From assembly GCF_004212635.1 (NCBI RefSeq), contig NZ_PSRT01000013.1:25341-89340 (forward strand): DNA of 64,000 nucleotides. Reading direction: 5' to 3'. The stretch comes from Bradyrhizobium genosp. SA-3. GTDB lineage: Bacteria; Pseudomonadota; Alphaproteobacteria; Rhizobiales; Xanthobacteraceae. Both the position numbers and the translations under genes were made by a program. Below are positions 35,815-47,863 of this stretch, piece after piece. A model generated the notes under the pieces. That model made no database searches, had not been told where the DNA came from, and saw only the letters and a program-made list of their open reading frames with translations. Position 1 is the stretch's first letter. Every line of letters starts with the position of its first letter.

Positions 35815-35847
35815 AAAAACAAAACTGAGGTGCGATCAGATCGCACT

Positions 35848-36425
35848 TTAGGTGGACGGTCTCGGCGGGGTAACGGGCAGCAGCACCTCGAACAGCGTCT
35901 TGCTGGCGACGGGATGAGCGCCCTCGAGCGCCAGAAGCCGCCGCTTGGAGATCACGCCGCCGTAAGGCGAGAGCCGGTCGGTATAGTTGCCGGCCTCCAG
36001 CACCCGGTGGCAGGGCACGATCAGCATGTAGGGATTTTTCGCGATCGCTGCGCCACCGAATGTGCGGCACCGGAGGCGCCGAGCGCCTTGGCGACCTCGT
36101 GATAGGTGCGTGTCTCCCCGCGCGGAATGGTGCAAGCAAATTCGTAGACGCGCCGGTTGAAGCCGGGCACGCCGCCAGCGTCCAGGCTGACATCGGGAAA
36201 ATCGGGGTCGCTGCCTTGCAGCAGACCTACGATGCCCTCGATCGCAAGCTCGGCGTTTTCGGACGGCCGCTGCTCGCGCGCCTCGGGATGGATCTGGAAA
36301 ATCCGGCGGCGGGTGTCGATCTCCCGCGCCTCCGGCAATTGCACGGCGACCACGCCGGTGCTGCTCCAGATGATGCCACAGCGCCCTATGGCCGTGTCGA
36401 ATATCGCATAAGCACGCCCCACCAT
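35848..36425 (-). pseudogene. Methylated-DNA--protein-cysteine methyltransferase, frameshifted
   Basis: Suicide repair protein for O6-alkylguanine. The first frame (from 36425) runs through VYEFACTIPRGETRTYHEVAKALG and then AAHSV; the second frame resumes with IAKNPYMLIVPCHRVLEAGNY, which contains the PCHRV active-site cysteine, and continues to the end. Restoring one C in the plus-strand GCCACCG run near 36053 (G on the coding strand) makes a continuous protein of about 192 residues. The break is therefore one base, placed just before the active site. As sequenced, the first frame lacks the catalytic cysteine. Confidence 0.83.
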
Positions 36426-36598
36426 GCACACGCCCCACTCAGTGCACGTTTCTCCCCAGACCGGCGATCATAACACCGCCACAATCCGGCGCACCTGGAA
36501 TCTTGCCAAAACGTTAAGAAGCGTCAGGCCGGCCGCGCCAAAGCGCTTGGCGCGCGGCGCCGTCTCGGCTAGTCAGGAAGGGCGCAAGCTGCGCATCC

Positions 36599-36672
36599 GC
36601 GGGCGTAGTTCAATGGTAGAACGGCAGCTTCCCAAGCTGCATACGAGGGTTCGATTCCCTTCGCCCGCTCCA
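36599..36672 (+). tRNA. tRNA-Gly (anticodon CCC)
   Basis: Complete cloverleaf: acceptor arms GCGGGCG (36599-36605) and CGCCCGC (36662-36668), anticodon stem GCAGC/GCTGC with loop TTCCCAA placing anticodon CCC at 36631-36633, T-arm GGTTCGATTCC, and encoded CCA at 36670-36672. It is intergenic between the methyltransferase and the epoxide hydrolase. Confidence 0.96.
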
Positions 36673-36710
36673 AGCTTTTCCAGTTCCGGCGAATCTCGAC
36701 CGCTGCACGG

Positions 36711-37703
36711 CTAGTTCGACAGGCTCCGCAAAAACTCCACGAGCGCCGCGTTCACCTCCGCCGGCCGCTCCTGCTGCGTCCAGTGTCCGCAGCCCGGCAG
36801 CATCTTGATCTCGCGGAGCTGCGGCACCCATTGTCGCATGTTGGCGAGATGCTCGGCGGCGCCGGGGAAGGCAAGGACCATGTCATGGTCGCCAGCGATG
36901 AAGAGCGAGGGCACGACCACCTTCACGCCCTCGAAGGCACCCATCAGCTCCCAGTTGCGATCGATGTTGCGGTAGTAATTGAGCGGCCCGCGAAATCCGC
37001 TGCGGGCAAATTCGGCGCCATAATGGTCGAGGTCGGCGCCGTTCAGCCATGAGGGCAGCGGCACCTGCACCTTCGGCAGCATGCCGTCCTTGCGCGAGAC
37101 CATCCCGATGCCAACAGTCCTGCCGGCGCGCTCGGCATTGGCGCGGATCGCTGCCGCCCCTTCGCCGGAACCGCCGAAGAGCATGGCGCCGAGTGTTGCG
37201 CGCGGATCCCTTTCGAATTCCGCTTCGGCGACACCCGGCTCCTGAAAGTACAGCTGATAGAACTGCGCATCCGCCGTCTGCGGCATGACGCTGGTCGGCC
37301 GCACTGGGCTGCGTGGGCGATAGGGTACGCTGAGGATGGCGGCAGCACGGAAGCGATCGGGCCGAAGGCGCGCCGTGTGCCAGGCGATTGTCGCGCCCCA
37401 GTCATGCCCGACGATAACGGCGTCCTTGGCCTCGAACGCGTCGAGCACGCCGACGAGATCGCCGACCATGTGGAAGAACGTATACTGGTCGATCGCTTCC
37501 GGCCGGTCGCTCTTGCCGTAGCCGCGCATGTCGGGCGCGACAGCGCGGTAGCCGGCCGCTGCCAGCGCCTCGAGCTGGTGACGCCAGGAGTACCAGCCTT
37601 CCGGAAAGCCGTGGCAGAGCAGCACCATTGGCCCCTCGCCCTGCTCGGCGACGTTGAGGCTGATGCCGTTGGCCTTGATCGTCCGCTGCGTCGGTTCGCC
37701 CAT
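36711..37703 (-). CDS. Epoxide hydrolase-type alpha/beta hydrolase
   Basis: A 330-residue alpha/beta hydrolase close to soluble epoxide hydrolases. The oxyanion motif HGFPE is at residues 31-35, the nucleophile Asp101 lies in VGHDWGA, and the base His is in GCGHWTQQE near the C-terminus. Tyrosines in the cap (FRGPLNYYRN) fit epoxide activation. The start at 37703 (MGEPTQRT) is supported by GGGAGG; a longer frame upstream is discounted. The substrate is unknown. Confidence 0.88.
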   Translation of the reverse strand: MGEPTQRTIKANGISLNVAEQGEGPMVLLCHGFPEGWYSWRHQLEALAAAGYRAVAPDMRGYGKSDRPEAIDQYTFFHMVGDLVGVLDAFEAKDAVIVGHDWGATIAWHTARLRPDRFRAAAILSVPYRPRSPVRPTSVMPQTADAQFYQLYFQEPGVAEAEFERDPRATLGAMLFGGSGEGAAAIRANAERAGRTVGIGMVSRKDGMLPKVQVPLPSWLNGADLDHYGAEFARSGFRGPLNYYRNIDRNWELMGAFEGVKVVVPSLFIAGDHDMVLAFPGAAEHLANMRQWVPQLREIKMLPGCGHWTQQERPAEVNAALVEFLRSLSN

Positions 37704-37884
37704 GTCGTCGCCTCCCTGACATGATTGTTGGGAGCATCCTAATCGGGCCTCAGGGCTGCGCAAAGATTCTAATATATTGCACTGTCGTTCCCGGCGTTCG
37801 CCTCTCGCCCAGCCTAGGCTCTTGCCCAGGCGGCATGCGGTCCTTGCGCCGGGCAACGCTTGGATGAAGGCCAGGGCTGAAAAA

Positions 37885-38466
37885 ATGGACCAGCAGAAAC
37901 TCGATCGCGCGATCGGTCGCCGCCTGAAGACGCTGAGGACGCAGGCGGGCATGACGTTGAACGAACTCGCGGCGCGCTCAGGCGTCAGCCGGGCCATGAT
38001 CGGGCGGGTGGAGCGGGCGCAGAGCAGCGCGACAGCCGCGCTGCTCGGAAAACTCTGCGCGGCGCTGGACGTGTCGCTGAGCGATGTCGTCGCGCTGGCC
38101 GAGAAGCCGCCGGAGCGGCTGGTGCGGCTTGCCGACCAGCCGCATTGGCGCGATCCCGACAGCGGCTATCGGCGGCGTCATGCCTCGCCGCCGGATGCGG
38201 CAAGCGGCATCGAGATCATCGTCGTCGACCTGCCGGCCGGCGCCCGTGTTTCCTACAGTCCCTGGGGTCGCAACGCCTTCACCCAGCAACTGTTGATGCT
38301 GGAGGGCGCCATCGCGGTGCATATCGATGCCAAGGCGGTGCGGCTGCGCGAGGGTGATTGCCTGGACTTTGACGTGATGCGCGCGGTGATGTTCGAGAAC
38401 GAGACCCGGCAGGATGCACGCTACGTCATCATCACGCGACGCGGCGCCTCCTACGGCAAGATGTGA
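37885..38466 (+). CDS. XRE family regulator with C-terminal cupin
   Basis: A 193-residue regulator. The N-terminal HTH (LDRAIGRRLKTLRTQAGMTL, ELAARSGVSRAMIGRVERA) is followed by a cupin-like sensor (ARVSYSPWGRNAFTQQLLML, EGDCLDFDV). Such fusions often regulate amino-acid or aromatic catabolism. The ATG at 37885 has AGGG about 8 bases upstream; ATG 37864 is an alternative. It is divergent from the epoxide hydrolase and 36 bp upstream of a GNAT gene, with which it may form an operon. Confidence 0.88.
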   Translation: MDQQKLDRAIGRRLKTLRTQAGMTLNELAARSGVSRAMIGRVERAQSSATAALLGKLCAALDVSLSDVVALAEKPPERLVRLADQPHWRDPDSGYRRRHASPPDAASGIEIIVVDLPAGARVSYSPWGRNAFTQQLLMLEGAIAVHIDAKAVRLREGDCLDFDVMRAVMFENETRQDARYVIITRRGASYGKM

Positions 38467-38502
38467 TGGCACTGACGCGATCCGAGACGCTGGAGTGAAG
38501 CC

Positions 38503-38973
38503 TTGACGATGCAGATCCGCACCGGCGACACCTTCGATCCCCGCGTCATCGCGCTGCTCGATCATCACGTCACGGCGGCGCGGGCGCAGACCGCGCCGGG
38601 TAGCGCCCATGCACTCGATCTCGCGGGGCTTCGCGCGCCTGACATCGCGTTCTGGACCAGCTGGGACGGCGAGACGCTGGTCGCCACCGGCGCGCTGAAG
38701 ATGCTTTCGGCTCGTCACGGCGAGGTGAAGTCGATGCACACACTGCAGACCACGCGCCGGCGCGGCTTCGGCGGCCAGATGCTCCGCCACATCATGGCGC
38801 AAGCCCGCATGCGCGGCATGACGCGGCTCAGCCTGGAGACCGGCTCCTGGGATTATTTCAAGCCCGCGCACGCCCTCTACCAGGTCCACGGCTTCGTCGC
38901 CTGCGGTCCGTTCGGGTTCTATGTCGAGGACCCCAACAGCCTGTTTCTGACGCTCGACCTGACCACCAGCTGA
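38503..38973 (+). CDS. GNAT family N-acetyltransferase
   Basis: A 156-residue acetyltransferase. The acetyl-CoA site is seen in MHTLQTTRRRGFGGQMLRHI (residues about 77-97), followed by MTRLSLETGSWDYFKPAHALY and a C-terminal FVACGPFGFYVEDPN, as in YhbS/ElaA-like proteins. A TTG start at 38503 lies 7 bases after GGAG; the ATG at 38509 is equally possible. It probably shares a transcript with the XRE-cupin gene. The acceptor is unknown. Confidence 0.87.
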   Translation: MTMQIRTGDTFDPRVIALLDHHVTAARAQTAPGSAHALDLAGLRAPDIAFWTSWDGETLVATGALKMLSARHGEVKSMHTLQTTRRRGFGGQMLRHIMAQARMRGMTRLSLETGSWDYFKPAHALYQVHGFVACGPFGFYVEDPNSLFLTLDLTTS

Positions 38974-39058
38974 GCTTGCGACCGGCGCGAGGCGCATCCA
39001 GTCTCAACCTCTTCGCACTGTTCGTGGGAGCTGTGGCGGGGAGGAAAATGACCGCACC

Positions 39059-39085
39059 CCTCAAAATGAGTTGCGTACCTCAAAA
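39059..39085 (+). promoter_or_regulatory. Direct repeat upstream of the lacI-type gene (candidate operator)
   Basis: CCTCAAAA occurs at 39059-39066 and again at 39078-39085, 19 bp apart, 22 bp before the regulator ATG. The spacing is about two helical turns. Its function is unproven; LacI-family operators are more often palindromic. Confidence 0.3.
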
Positions 39086-39106
39086 CACCTCTGCTAGCCT
39101 TCAGCC

Positions 39107-40150
39107 ATGGCCGAGACGCTCACCCCGACTGCGCTGACGCTGAAGGACATCGCCCGCGAGGCCGGCGTCAGCCTCGCGACGGTCGACCGCGTCCTGCACA
39201 ACCGTCCGGGCGTCCGGCCGGACACGGTCCGGCGCGTCAGGGAAGCGATCGAGCGCAATTCGTTCCAGCCACACGTCGCCGCCGCAGAGCTCGCCCGCAG
39301 CCGCGTCCGGCGCTTCGCCTTCGTGATGCCGTCGGGGCCGAATCCGTTCATGCAGCAAATCGAAGCCTATCTCGGCGAAATGTCGGCCTGGCTGTCGGCC
39401 CGCCGCCTCAGCGTCGAGATGGTCGCAACCGACGTGTTCGACCCCTCCGCGCTCGCGGCCTCACTGGAGGCGCTGTCGGGCGATTACGACGGCATCGCCG
39501 TGGTGGCGCTGGACCATCCAGGCGTCCGCGCCGCCATCAACGATCTCGTCGATGCCGGCACCAAGGTGGTGACGCTGGTCTCCGACGTGCCGTCCTCGCG
39601 CCGCCATCATTATGTCGGCATCGACAACATCGCTGCGGGTCGCACCGCAGGCGCGCTGGTCGGGCGGCTGGTCGGCCAGAGGTCCGGCAAGGTCGCGATC
39701 GTCGCGGGCTCGCAGGGCCTGCGCGACCACGCCGAGCGCATCTTCGGCTTCAACCAGGTGATGGCGACGGAATTCCCCGATCTTAGCATGCTGCCGGTGC
39801 TGGAAGGGCGCGACGAGGACGAGCGTTCGGAGCAATTGCTGGGGCGGCTGTTCGGCAGGCATGCTGACATTGTCGGCCTTTATAATGTCGGCGCCGGCAC
39901 GCAAGGTGTGGCCAAGGCTTTGACCGATGCCGGCCGCGACAAGCAGGTGGTGTTCGTCGGGCACGACGTCACCGCGTTGACACGGCGGCTGCTGTTGCAG
40001 GGCGTGATGGATGCGGCGATCTCGCAGAACCCTGGCCATGAAGCGCGTGCGGCCGTGCGCGTTCTGCTCGCGCTCGCCCGCGGCGAGCCGATCTTGCGCG
40101 AACAGGAGAAGATCAGGATCGACATCGTGATGCGGGACAATCTGCCCTAG
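39107..40150 (+). CDS. LacI family transcriptional regulator of the sugar island
   Basis: A 347-residue regulator. The N-terminal HTH reads LTLKDIAREAGVSLATVDRVL followed by the hinge around PHVAAAELARSR. The remainder is a periplasmic-binding-protein-like sugar sensor (RFAFVMPSGPNPFMQQI, DGIAVVALDHPGV, GLYNVGAGTQGV). It is the first gene of the island and is followed on the same strand by xylB, xylA and an ABC importer, so it very likely controls them in response to the imported sugar or a derivative. Confidence 0.9.
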   Translation: MAETLTPTALTLKDIAREAGVSLATVDRVLHNRPGVRPDTVRRVREAIERNSFQPHVAAAELARSRVRRFAFVMPSGPNPFMQQIEAYLGEMSAWLSARRLSVEMVATDVFDPSALAASLEALSGDYDGIAVVALDHPGVRAAINDLVDAGTKVVTLVSDVPSSRRHHYVGIDNIAAGRTAGALVGRLVGQRSGKVAIVAGSQGLRDHAERIFGFNQVMATEFPDLSMLPVLEGRDEDERSEQLLGRLFGRHADIVGLYNVGAGTQGVAKALTDAGRDKQVVFVGHDVTALTRRLLLQGVMDAAISQNPGHEARAAVRVLLALARGEPILREQEKIRIDIVMRDNLP

Positions 40151-40232
40151 CGGCAGGTGGATTTCGAAATGGTCCGCTGCGGTGAACGCGACGTCAAGAT
40201 CGCGCACCGCGACAGGCAAAAGGGAGGATGGC

Positions 40233-41687
<1,455 letters not shown>

Positions 41688-43010
41688 GTGAACGCGTCAG
41701 CCAAATTCTTCGAGGCCAGCACGCCTGTCGCCTTTGCCGGCAAAGATGCGGAAAGCACGCCCGCCTTCCGCTGGTACGACAAGGACCGCCTCGTGCATGG
41801 CCGCCGGCTGGAGGACCACTTGCGCTTTGCGGTCTGCTATTGGCATTCGTTCTGCTGGCCGGGCGGTGATCCCTTCGGCGGTGAGACCTTCCTGCGGCCC
41901 TGGCACCACGGCAATGATGCGATGGTGCTGGCGCGGGCCAAGGCCGATGTTGCCTTCGAGCTGTTTCGCCTGCTCGACGTGCCGTTCTTCACCTTCCACG
42001 ACGTCGATGCGGCGCCGGAAGGTGCTTCGCTTAGCGAATCCGTCGCCAATCTCAACGCGATCGCCGATCTGTTCGAAGCGAAGATGGCGTCCGCGAAGGT
42101 CCGCCTGCTCTGGGGCACCGCCAATCTGTTCACGCATCGTCGCTACATGGCGGGCGCCGCGACCAATCCGGACCCCGAGATCTTCACCTATGCCGCCGGC
42201 CAGGTTCGCGCCGCGCTGGAGGTGACGCACCGGCTCGGCGGCCAGAACTACGTGCTGTGGGGCGGGCGCGAGGGCTACGAGACGCTGCTCAACACCGATC
42301 TCAAGCGCGAGCTCGACCAGCTCGGCCGCTTCGTCTCGCTGGTCGTCGAGCACAAGCACAGGATAGGTTTCAAGGGTCCGATCCTGATCGAGCCGAAGCC
42401 GAAGGAGCCGACCAAGCATCAATACGACTTCGACGTCGCCACCTGCTACGGCTTTCTCGAACGCTACGATCTCCGGAAGGACGTCAAGCTCAACATCGAG
42501 CAGAACCACGCCATCCTCGCCGGCCACTCGTTCCATCACGAGGTCGCGCTCGCCGAGGCGCTCGGCGTGTTCGGCTCGCTCGACATCAACCGCGGCGACG
42601 ATCTGCTCGGCTGGGACACCGACCAGTTCGCGATGAACGTGCCGGAGCTCGCCTTGGTGTTCCACGAGATCCTGAACCGCGGCGGCTTCACCACGGGCGG
42701 GCTCAATTTCGATGCCAAGATCAGGCGTCAGTCGATCGATCCTGACGATCTGATCCATGCCCATGTCGGCTCGATGGATGCCTGCGCGCGGGCGTTCCTC
42801 GCCGCCGCCGACATGCTCGATGCCGGCGCGCTCACCACGCCGCTTGCGAAGCGTTACGAAGGATGGGCCGGACCCGAGGGCCGGGCCATTCTCGGCGGCC
42901 AGCGTTCGCTGGCCGATCTCGCCGACCGTGCGCTCGGCCCCGGCTTCGACCCGCAGCCGCGCTCGGGCCGGCAGGAATATCTGGAATCCCTGGTCAACCG
43001 CTACGTCTGA
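41688..43010 (+). CDS. xylA: Xylose isomerase
   Basis: Converts D-xylose to D-xylulose; 440 residues, the length of class II enzymes. Catalytic His is in [13 protein letters not shown], metal ligands are in [36 protein letters not shown] and [14 protein letters not shown]. The start is GTG at 41688, immediately after the xylB stop, with AAGGAG upstream in the end of xylB. An importer operon continues 12 bp downstream. Confidence 0.96.
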   Translation: MNASAKFFEASTPVAFAGKDAESTPAFRWYDKDRLVHGRRLEDHLRFAVCYWHSFCWPGGDPFGGETFLRPWHHGNDAMVLARAKADVAFELFRLLDVPFFTFHDVDAAPEGASLSESVANLNAIADLFEAKMASAKVRLLWGTANLFTHRRYMAGAATNPDPEIFTYAAGQVRAALEVTHRLGGQNYVLWGGREGYETLLNTDLKRELDQLGRFVSLVVEHKHRIGFKGPILIEPKPKEPTKHQYDFDVATCYGFLERYDLRKDVKLNIEQNHAILAGHSFHHEVALAEALGVFGSLDINRGDDLLGWDTDQFAMNVPELALVFHEILNRGGFTTGGLNFDAKIRRQSIDPDDLIHAHVGSMDACARAFLAAADMLDAGALTTPLAKRYEGWAGPEGRAILGGQRSLADLADRALGPGFDPQPRSGRQEYLESLVNRYV

Positions 43011-43022
43011 GGAAGTCCGCTG

Positions 43023-43780
<758 letters not shown>

Positions 43781-43781
<1 letters not shown>

Positions 43782-44863
43782 TGGCCATGCCCATGGAATC
43801 TCCGATCAGCTTCACCAATATCGGCCGGATCAGATGGTGGCAGCGCGGCATCTTCGCCTCCCAGACCGGCTATGTCCTGCTCGCGCTGGCGGTGCTGCTG
43901 GTGATCATGAACTTCGCCAGCCCGTATTTCTTCACCGAGGGCAACATGCAGAACGTGGCGAAGAATTTCTCTTTCATCGCCATTGCGACGCTGGGCGTCA
44001 CCTTCGTGATCATCACCGGCGGCATCGACCTCTCGGTCGGTTCCATGATGTGCTTCTCCGCCATGATCACCTCGATGGTGATGACCGAGCTGTCGGCGCC
44101 TGGATCGCCGGCGGGCTCGCTGTTCGTGCACATGGCGGCCGACGGCAAGACTGTGCTCGCCAACGTGCCGGGGCTGATCCTGCTGGTCTCGATCCTCGCC
44201 GGCCTCGGCGTCGCGCTGGTCGCCGGCCTCGTCAACGGCTTCTGCATCGCCGTGCTTGGCCTGTCGCCCTTTGTCACCACGCTCGGCATGCTCTCGATCG
44301 TGCGCGGGCTCGGCTATGTCGTCTCCAACGGCCGCGGCAGCTTTCCGGGCGGACCGGACGCCGATTATTTCTACGCAGCTACCTCCGGTGACGTGCTCGG
44401 CGTGCCCGTGCCTTTCATCTATCTCGTGATCCTCGCGCTGGCGATGGCCGTGGTGCTGCACCACACCTCATTCGGCCGCCACGTCTTCGCGCTCGGCGGC
44501 AACGAGAAGGCGGCCGAGCTCACCGGCATTCCGGTGGTGCGGGTGAAGATCGAGGTCTACGTGATCTGCGCGCTCGCGACGGGGCTCCAGGGCATCATCA
44601 TTTCCGGCTGGCTCGGATCGGCGCCCGCCAACATGGCGACATCCTACGAGCTCAACGTGATCGCGGCGGCCGTCATCGGTGGGGCCAACCTCGCCGGCGG
44701 CATCGGCGGTCCGTTGGGGGCCATCGTCGGCTGCGTGCTGCTCGAGGTGATCCGCAACGGCCTCGTGCTGGCCCAGGTCAGCTCCTACTGGCAGCAGACG
44801 CTGGTGGGCGTGATCATCATCCTGGCCGTGCTGGTCGATCGCGTGCGCTCGCGGATGATCTGA
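43781..44863 (+). CDS. Sugar ABC transporter permease (BPD_transp_2/RbsC-like)
   Basis: A 360-residue inner-membrane permease with about eight to ten helices. The family features are FVIITGGIDLSVGSMM, LGLSPFVTTLGMLSIVRGLGY, GNEKAAELTGIPVVRVK and LAGGIGGPLGAIVG. The ATG at 43781 lies 8 bases after GGAGG; GTG 43778 is also possible. It pairs with the single-domain ATPase and the binding protein downstream. Confidence 0.93.
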
Positions 44864-44958
44864 GGTGACGTCGTTTTCGGGAAGGCAACGAAAATGTCGC
44901 CTGTCCGCTTCCCGGACGAATCTCAAGAGGACAGGCGCAAGAGAGGGTGGAGGAGACA

Positions 44959-45891
44959 ATGAGGAAACTTCTTCTTGCCGGCATCGCTGTTGCAATGATG
45001 GCAACGCCGGCGTTCGCTGCGAACTACCGCTTTGTCATCGTGCCGAAGGCGATGAACAATCCGTTCTTCGACTTCGCGCGCGACGGCTGCCTGAAGCGCG
45101 CCAAGGAGCTCGGCAATATCGAGTGCATCTACAAGGGTCCGGTCGAGCATGAGCCGGCGACGCAGGCCCAGATCATCCAGGACTTCGTCACGCAGAAGGT
45201 CGACGGTCTCGCCATCTCGGTCGCCGACGTCGCCGCCATGACCAAGTCGATCGAGGCGGCAACCGCCGCCGGCATTCCCGTCATCACCTTCGATGCCGAT
45301 GCACCGGGCTCCAAGCGCATCGCCTATATCGGCACCAACAACAAGGAGTTCGGCTTGGCCCTCGGCAAGCAATTGCTGAAGATGCGTCCCGACGGCGGCA
45401 AATACGCGATGGTCTCGGGCGGTCCCGGCGCCAAGAACCTCGCCGAGCGCGTCGACGGCGTCCGCGAGGCGCTGAAGGGCTCGAAATGGACCGAAGTCGC
45501 GGGCTCGCCGACCTTCAGCAACGACGATCCCGCGCTGGCGGTGCAGCAGATGACGGATATGCGCACCGCAACGCCGGACCTCGCCGCCATCGTTCCCATC
45601 GGCGGCTGGCCGATGTTCGCGCCCGAAGGCTTCAAGGCGTTCGCCTCCAGGAACAAGAAGGACATCGATTCAGGCAAGTTCACGCTGGTGGTTGCCGATA
45701 CGCTCAAGATGCAGCTCGAGCTGCTGCGCGACGGCTATGCCAATGCGCTGGTCGGCCAGCGCCCGTTCGAGATGGGCGAGAAGGCGATGGACACGCTGCT
45801 CGCCATCAAGAAGGGCGAGAAGGTGCCGGAGATCGTCTACACCGGCCTCGATCTCGTGACCAAGGACAACGTTGCGCAGATGTTGAAGTAG
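44959..45891 (+). CDS. Sugar ABC transporter substrate-binding protein
   Basis: A 310-residue periplasmic protein of the pentose/hexose-binding type. The signal peptide ends at about residue 20 (MATPAFA before ANYRFVIVPK). Binding-fold blocks are AMNNPFFDFARDGCLKRA, DFVTQKVDGLAISVAD, IPVITFDADAP and GQRPFEMGEKAMDTL. The ATG at 44959 sits just after GGAGGAG. Xylose is the simplest ligand given xylA/xylB, but another aldose is possible because of the oxidative enzymes that follow. Confidence 0.92.
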   Translation: MRKLLLAGIAVAMMATPAFAANYRFVIVPKAMNNPFFDFARDGCLKRAKELGNIECIYKGPVEHEPATQAQIIQDFVTQKVDGLAISVADVAAMTKSIEAATAAGIPVITFDADAPGSKRIAYIGTNNKEFGLALGKQLLKMRPDGGKYAMVSGGPGAKNLAERVDGVREALKGSKWTEVAGSPTFSNDDPALAVQQMTDMRTATPDLAAIVPIGGWPMFAPEGFKAFASRNKKDIDSGKFTLVVADTLKMQLELLRDGYANALVGQRPFEMGEKAMDTLLAIKKGEKVPEIVYTGLDLVTKDNVAQMLK

Positions 45892-45999
45892 GAGCGCGCC
45901 GCCAGCCCCGCGCTCCTGCCTGCCTCCCCCGCTTGCGGTTTTCGCGAGCGGGGGAGATGATTTGGACCGTTGGAAGAAGAATCTTGGAAGGCAATGGGA

Positions 46000-46977
46000 A
46001 TGAAACGGTCGCGCCTCGGCTCTCTCGACGTCACCTCAATCGGCCTCGGTTCCGCTCCGCTCGGCGGATTGTTCACTCCCGTCAGCGATGCCGATGCACA
46101 AGCAACGATTGAACGTGCCTGGTCCCTCGGCGTGCGCTTCTTCGATACCGCGCCGCTTTACGGCTTTGGTTTGGCCGAGCGGCGGCTGGGCGCGTTCCTG
46201 CGGCAGCAGCCGCGCGAATCCTATGCGATCTCGACCAAGGTCGGCCGTCTCTTGCGCGCGCCCGAGGGCGCTGCCGCCGAGGACGAGCACTACAAGGGCA
46301 CGCCGCGCGAGCGGCCGGTGTTCGATTTCAGCCATGGCGGCGTGATGCGCTCGGTGGAGGAAAGCCTCGCCAGGCTCGGGCTCGACCGCGTCGACGTCCT
46401 GCTCGTGCATGATCCCGACGATCATTATGACGATGCCGTCGCGGGCGCCTTCCGCGCGCTGCAGCGCCTGCGCGAGGACGGCACGGTCAAGGCGATCGGC
46501 GCCGGAATGAACCAGTCGGAGATGCCTCTCCGCTTTGCCGACGCCGTGCCGGTCGACTGCTTCCTGCTCGCCGGCCGGTACACGCTGCTCGATCAGGGCG
46601 CGCTGGATGCGTTGTTTCCGGCCTGCCAGGCCAGGAACATCGGCATCCTGCTCGGCGGCATCTACAACAGCGGCATCCTGGCCAATCCGCACACGAGCGC
46701 GAAGTTCAATTATCAGGACGCCGATTCGGCGCTCGTCGCGCGCGCGCTCGAACTCGACGCGCTCTGCCGCAAGCATGGCACGGAGCTGAAGGCTGCAGCG
46801 CTTCAGTTCTGCATGGCCCATCCGGCCGTGACGGTCGCCGTGTTGGGCGCGCGCAATGCCGCGGAAGTCGCCGACAACATCGCGCTGTCGGAGGCGGTGG
46901 TGCCGCAGGCCTTCTGGCACGAGCTGCGCGCACGAAATCTCGTCGATGCGCGCGCGCCGCTGCCGGGCGGAGCGTGA
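46000..46977 (+). CDS. Aldo/keto reductase (aldose 1-dehydrogenase type)
   Basis: A 325-residue TIM-barrel oxidoreductase. The catalytic tetrad region includes FFDTAPLYGFGLAERRLG (Asp and Tyr), ISTKVGR (Lys) and VLLVHDPDDH (His). This subfamily includes D-threo-aldose and L-fucose dehydrogenases that make an aldonolactone. The start at 46000 (MKRSRLGS) lies 8 bases after GGAAGG; ATG 45994 is close. A lactonase-like amidohydrolase follows after 3 bases, which fits an oxidative sugar route. Confidence 0.87.
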   Translation: MKRSRLGSLDVTSIGLGSAPLGGLFTPVSDADAQATIERAWSLGVRFFDTAPLYGFGLAERRLGAFLRQQPRESYAISTKVGRLLRAPEGAAAEDEHYKGTPRERPVFDFSHGGVMRSVEESLARLGLDRVDVLLVHDPDDHYDDAVAGAFRALQRLREDGTVKAIGAGMNQSEMPLRFADAVPVDCFLLAGRYTLLDQGALDALFPACQARNIGILLGGIYNSGILANPHTSAKFNYQDADSALVARALELDALCRKHGTELKAAALQFCMAHPAVTVAVLGARNAAEVADNIALSEAVVPQAFWHELRARNLVDARAPLPGGA

Positions 46978-46980
46978 GCC

Positions 46981-47828
46981 ATGATCATCGACGGCCACCA
47001 GCATTTCTGGGATCCGGCGCGCGCGACTATCCCTGGATGGAGGCGGATGAGCTCACGCCGATCCGCCGTGCCTTCGGTCCTGGCGATCTCGCACCATTGC
47101 TGAAAGCAAACGGCATCGACGCCAGCATCATGGTGCAATGCCGCTCCGCGCTGGAGGAGACCGAGGAATTCTTGCGCATCGCGGATGCGACGCCCTCTGT
47201 CGTCGGTGTCGTCGGCTGGGCTGATCTGACGGACGGGGCGCTTGACGAAACGCTTCATCGCCTTCGAGCCTCCCCCGGTGGCGACAAGCTGGTCGGCATC
47301 CGCCACCAGGTGCACGACGAGGCCGATCCGGATTGGCTGCTCCGCGAGGACGTCCAGCGCGGTCTCACGGCGGTGTTCGCCCGCGATCTCGCCTACGATC
47401 TCCTCGTCCGCACCCGCGAGCTGCCCTCGGCCATCGCAACCGCGCAGGCCTTCCCGCAAGCACGCTTCGTGCTCGATCACGCCGCCAAGCCGCCGATCGC
47501 CGATGGCGGAAGCGACGAATGGGCCGATCGCATCAAAGCCCTCGCCGCCTGCGGCAATGTCTGGTGCAAGATTTCAGGCCTGGCGACTGAAGCGGTCTGG
47601 AGCGATTGGGATGCGGAGCGTCTGTTTCCGTTCGTTCAGCATGCCGCGACATGCTTTGGCGAGGATCGCCTGATCTTCGGCTCGGACTGGCCGGTGTGTC
47701 TGCTTGCGGGCAGCTACGGCGAGATCAAGTGCGCGCTGGAAGCGTGCTTGATGAAGCTCGGTCCGCAGTTGAGGGAGAAGGCGTTTGGTGTGAATGCGCG
47801 GACGGCGTATCGGTTGGCGCAAGCATGA
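46981..47828 (+). pseudogene. Amidohydrolase (aldonolactonase-like), frameshifted near the N-terminus
   Basis: Metal-dependent amidohydrolase-2 protein of the L-fuconolactonase/L-rhamnonolactonase type. The start is MIIDGHQHFWDPAR, with the metal HQH motif, in one frame; the rest (DYPWMEADELTPIRRAFGPG to the end, including LDHAAKPPI and LIFGSDWPVCLL) is in another. One base missing near 47023-47026 explains the break; restoring it gives about 282 residues. It probably hydrolyses the lactone made by the preceding aldo/keto reductase. As sequenced, the conserved N-terminal metal site is cut off. Confidence 0.84.
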
Positions 47829-47863
47829 TGTAATGGGTGCAAAGATCGCAGCTTAGCAACGGT

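Noticed and set aside
46974..47828. GTG-started intact amidohydrolase avoiding the frameshift
   Set aside because: This frame begins with non-conserved sequence and omits the DGHQHFWD metal motif that is plainly present in the other frame from 46981.
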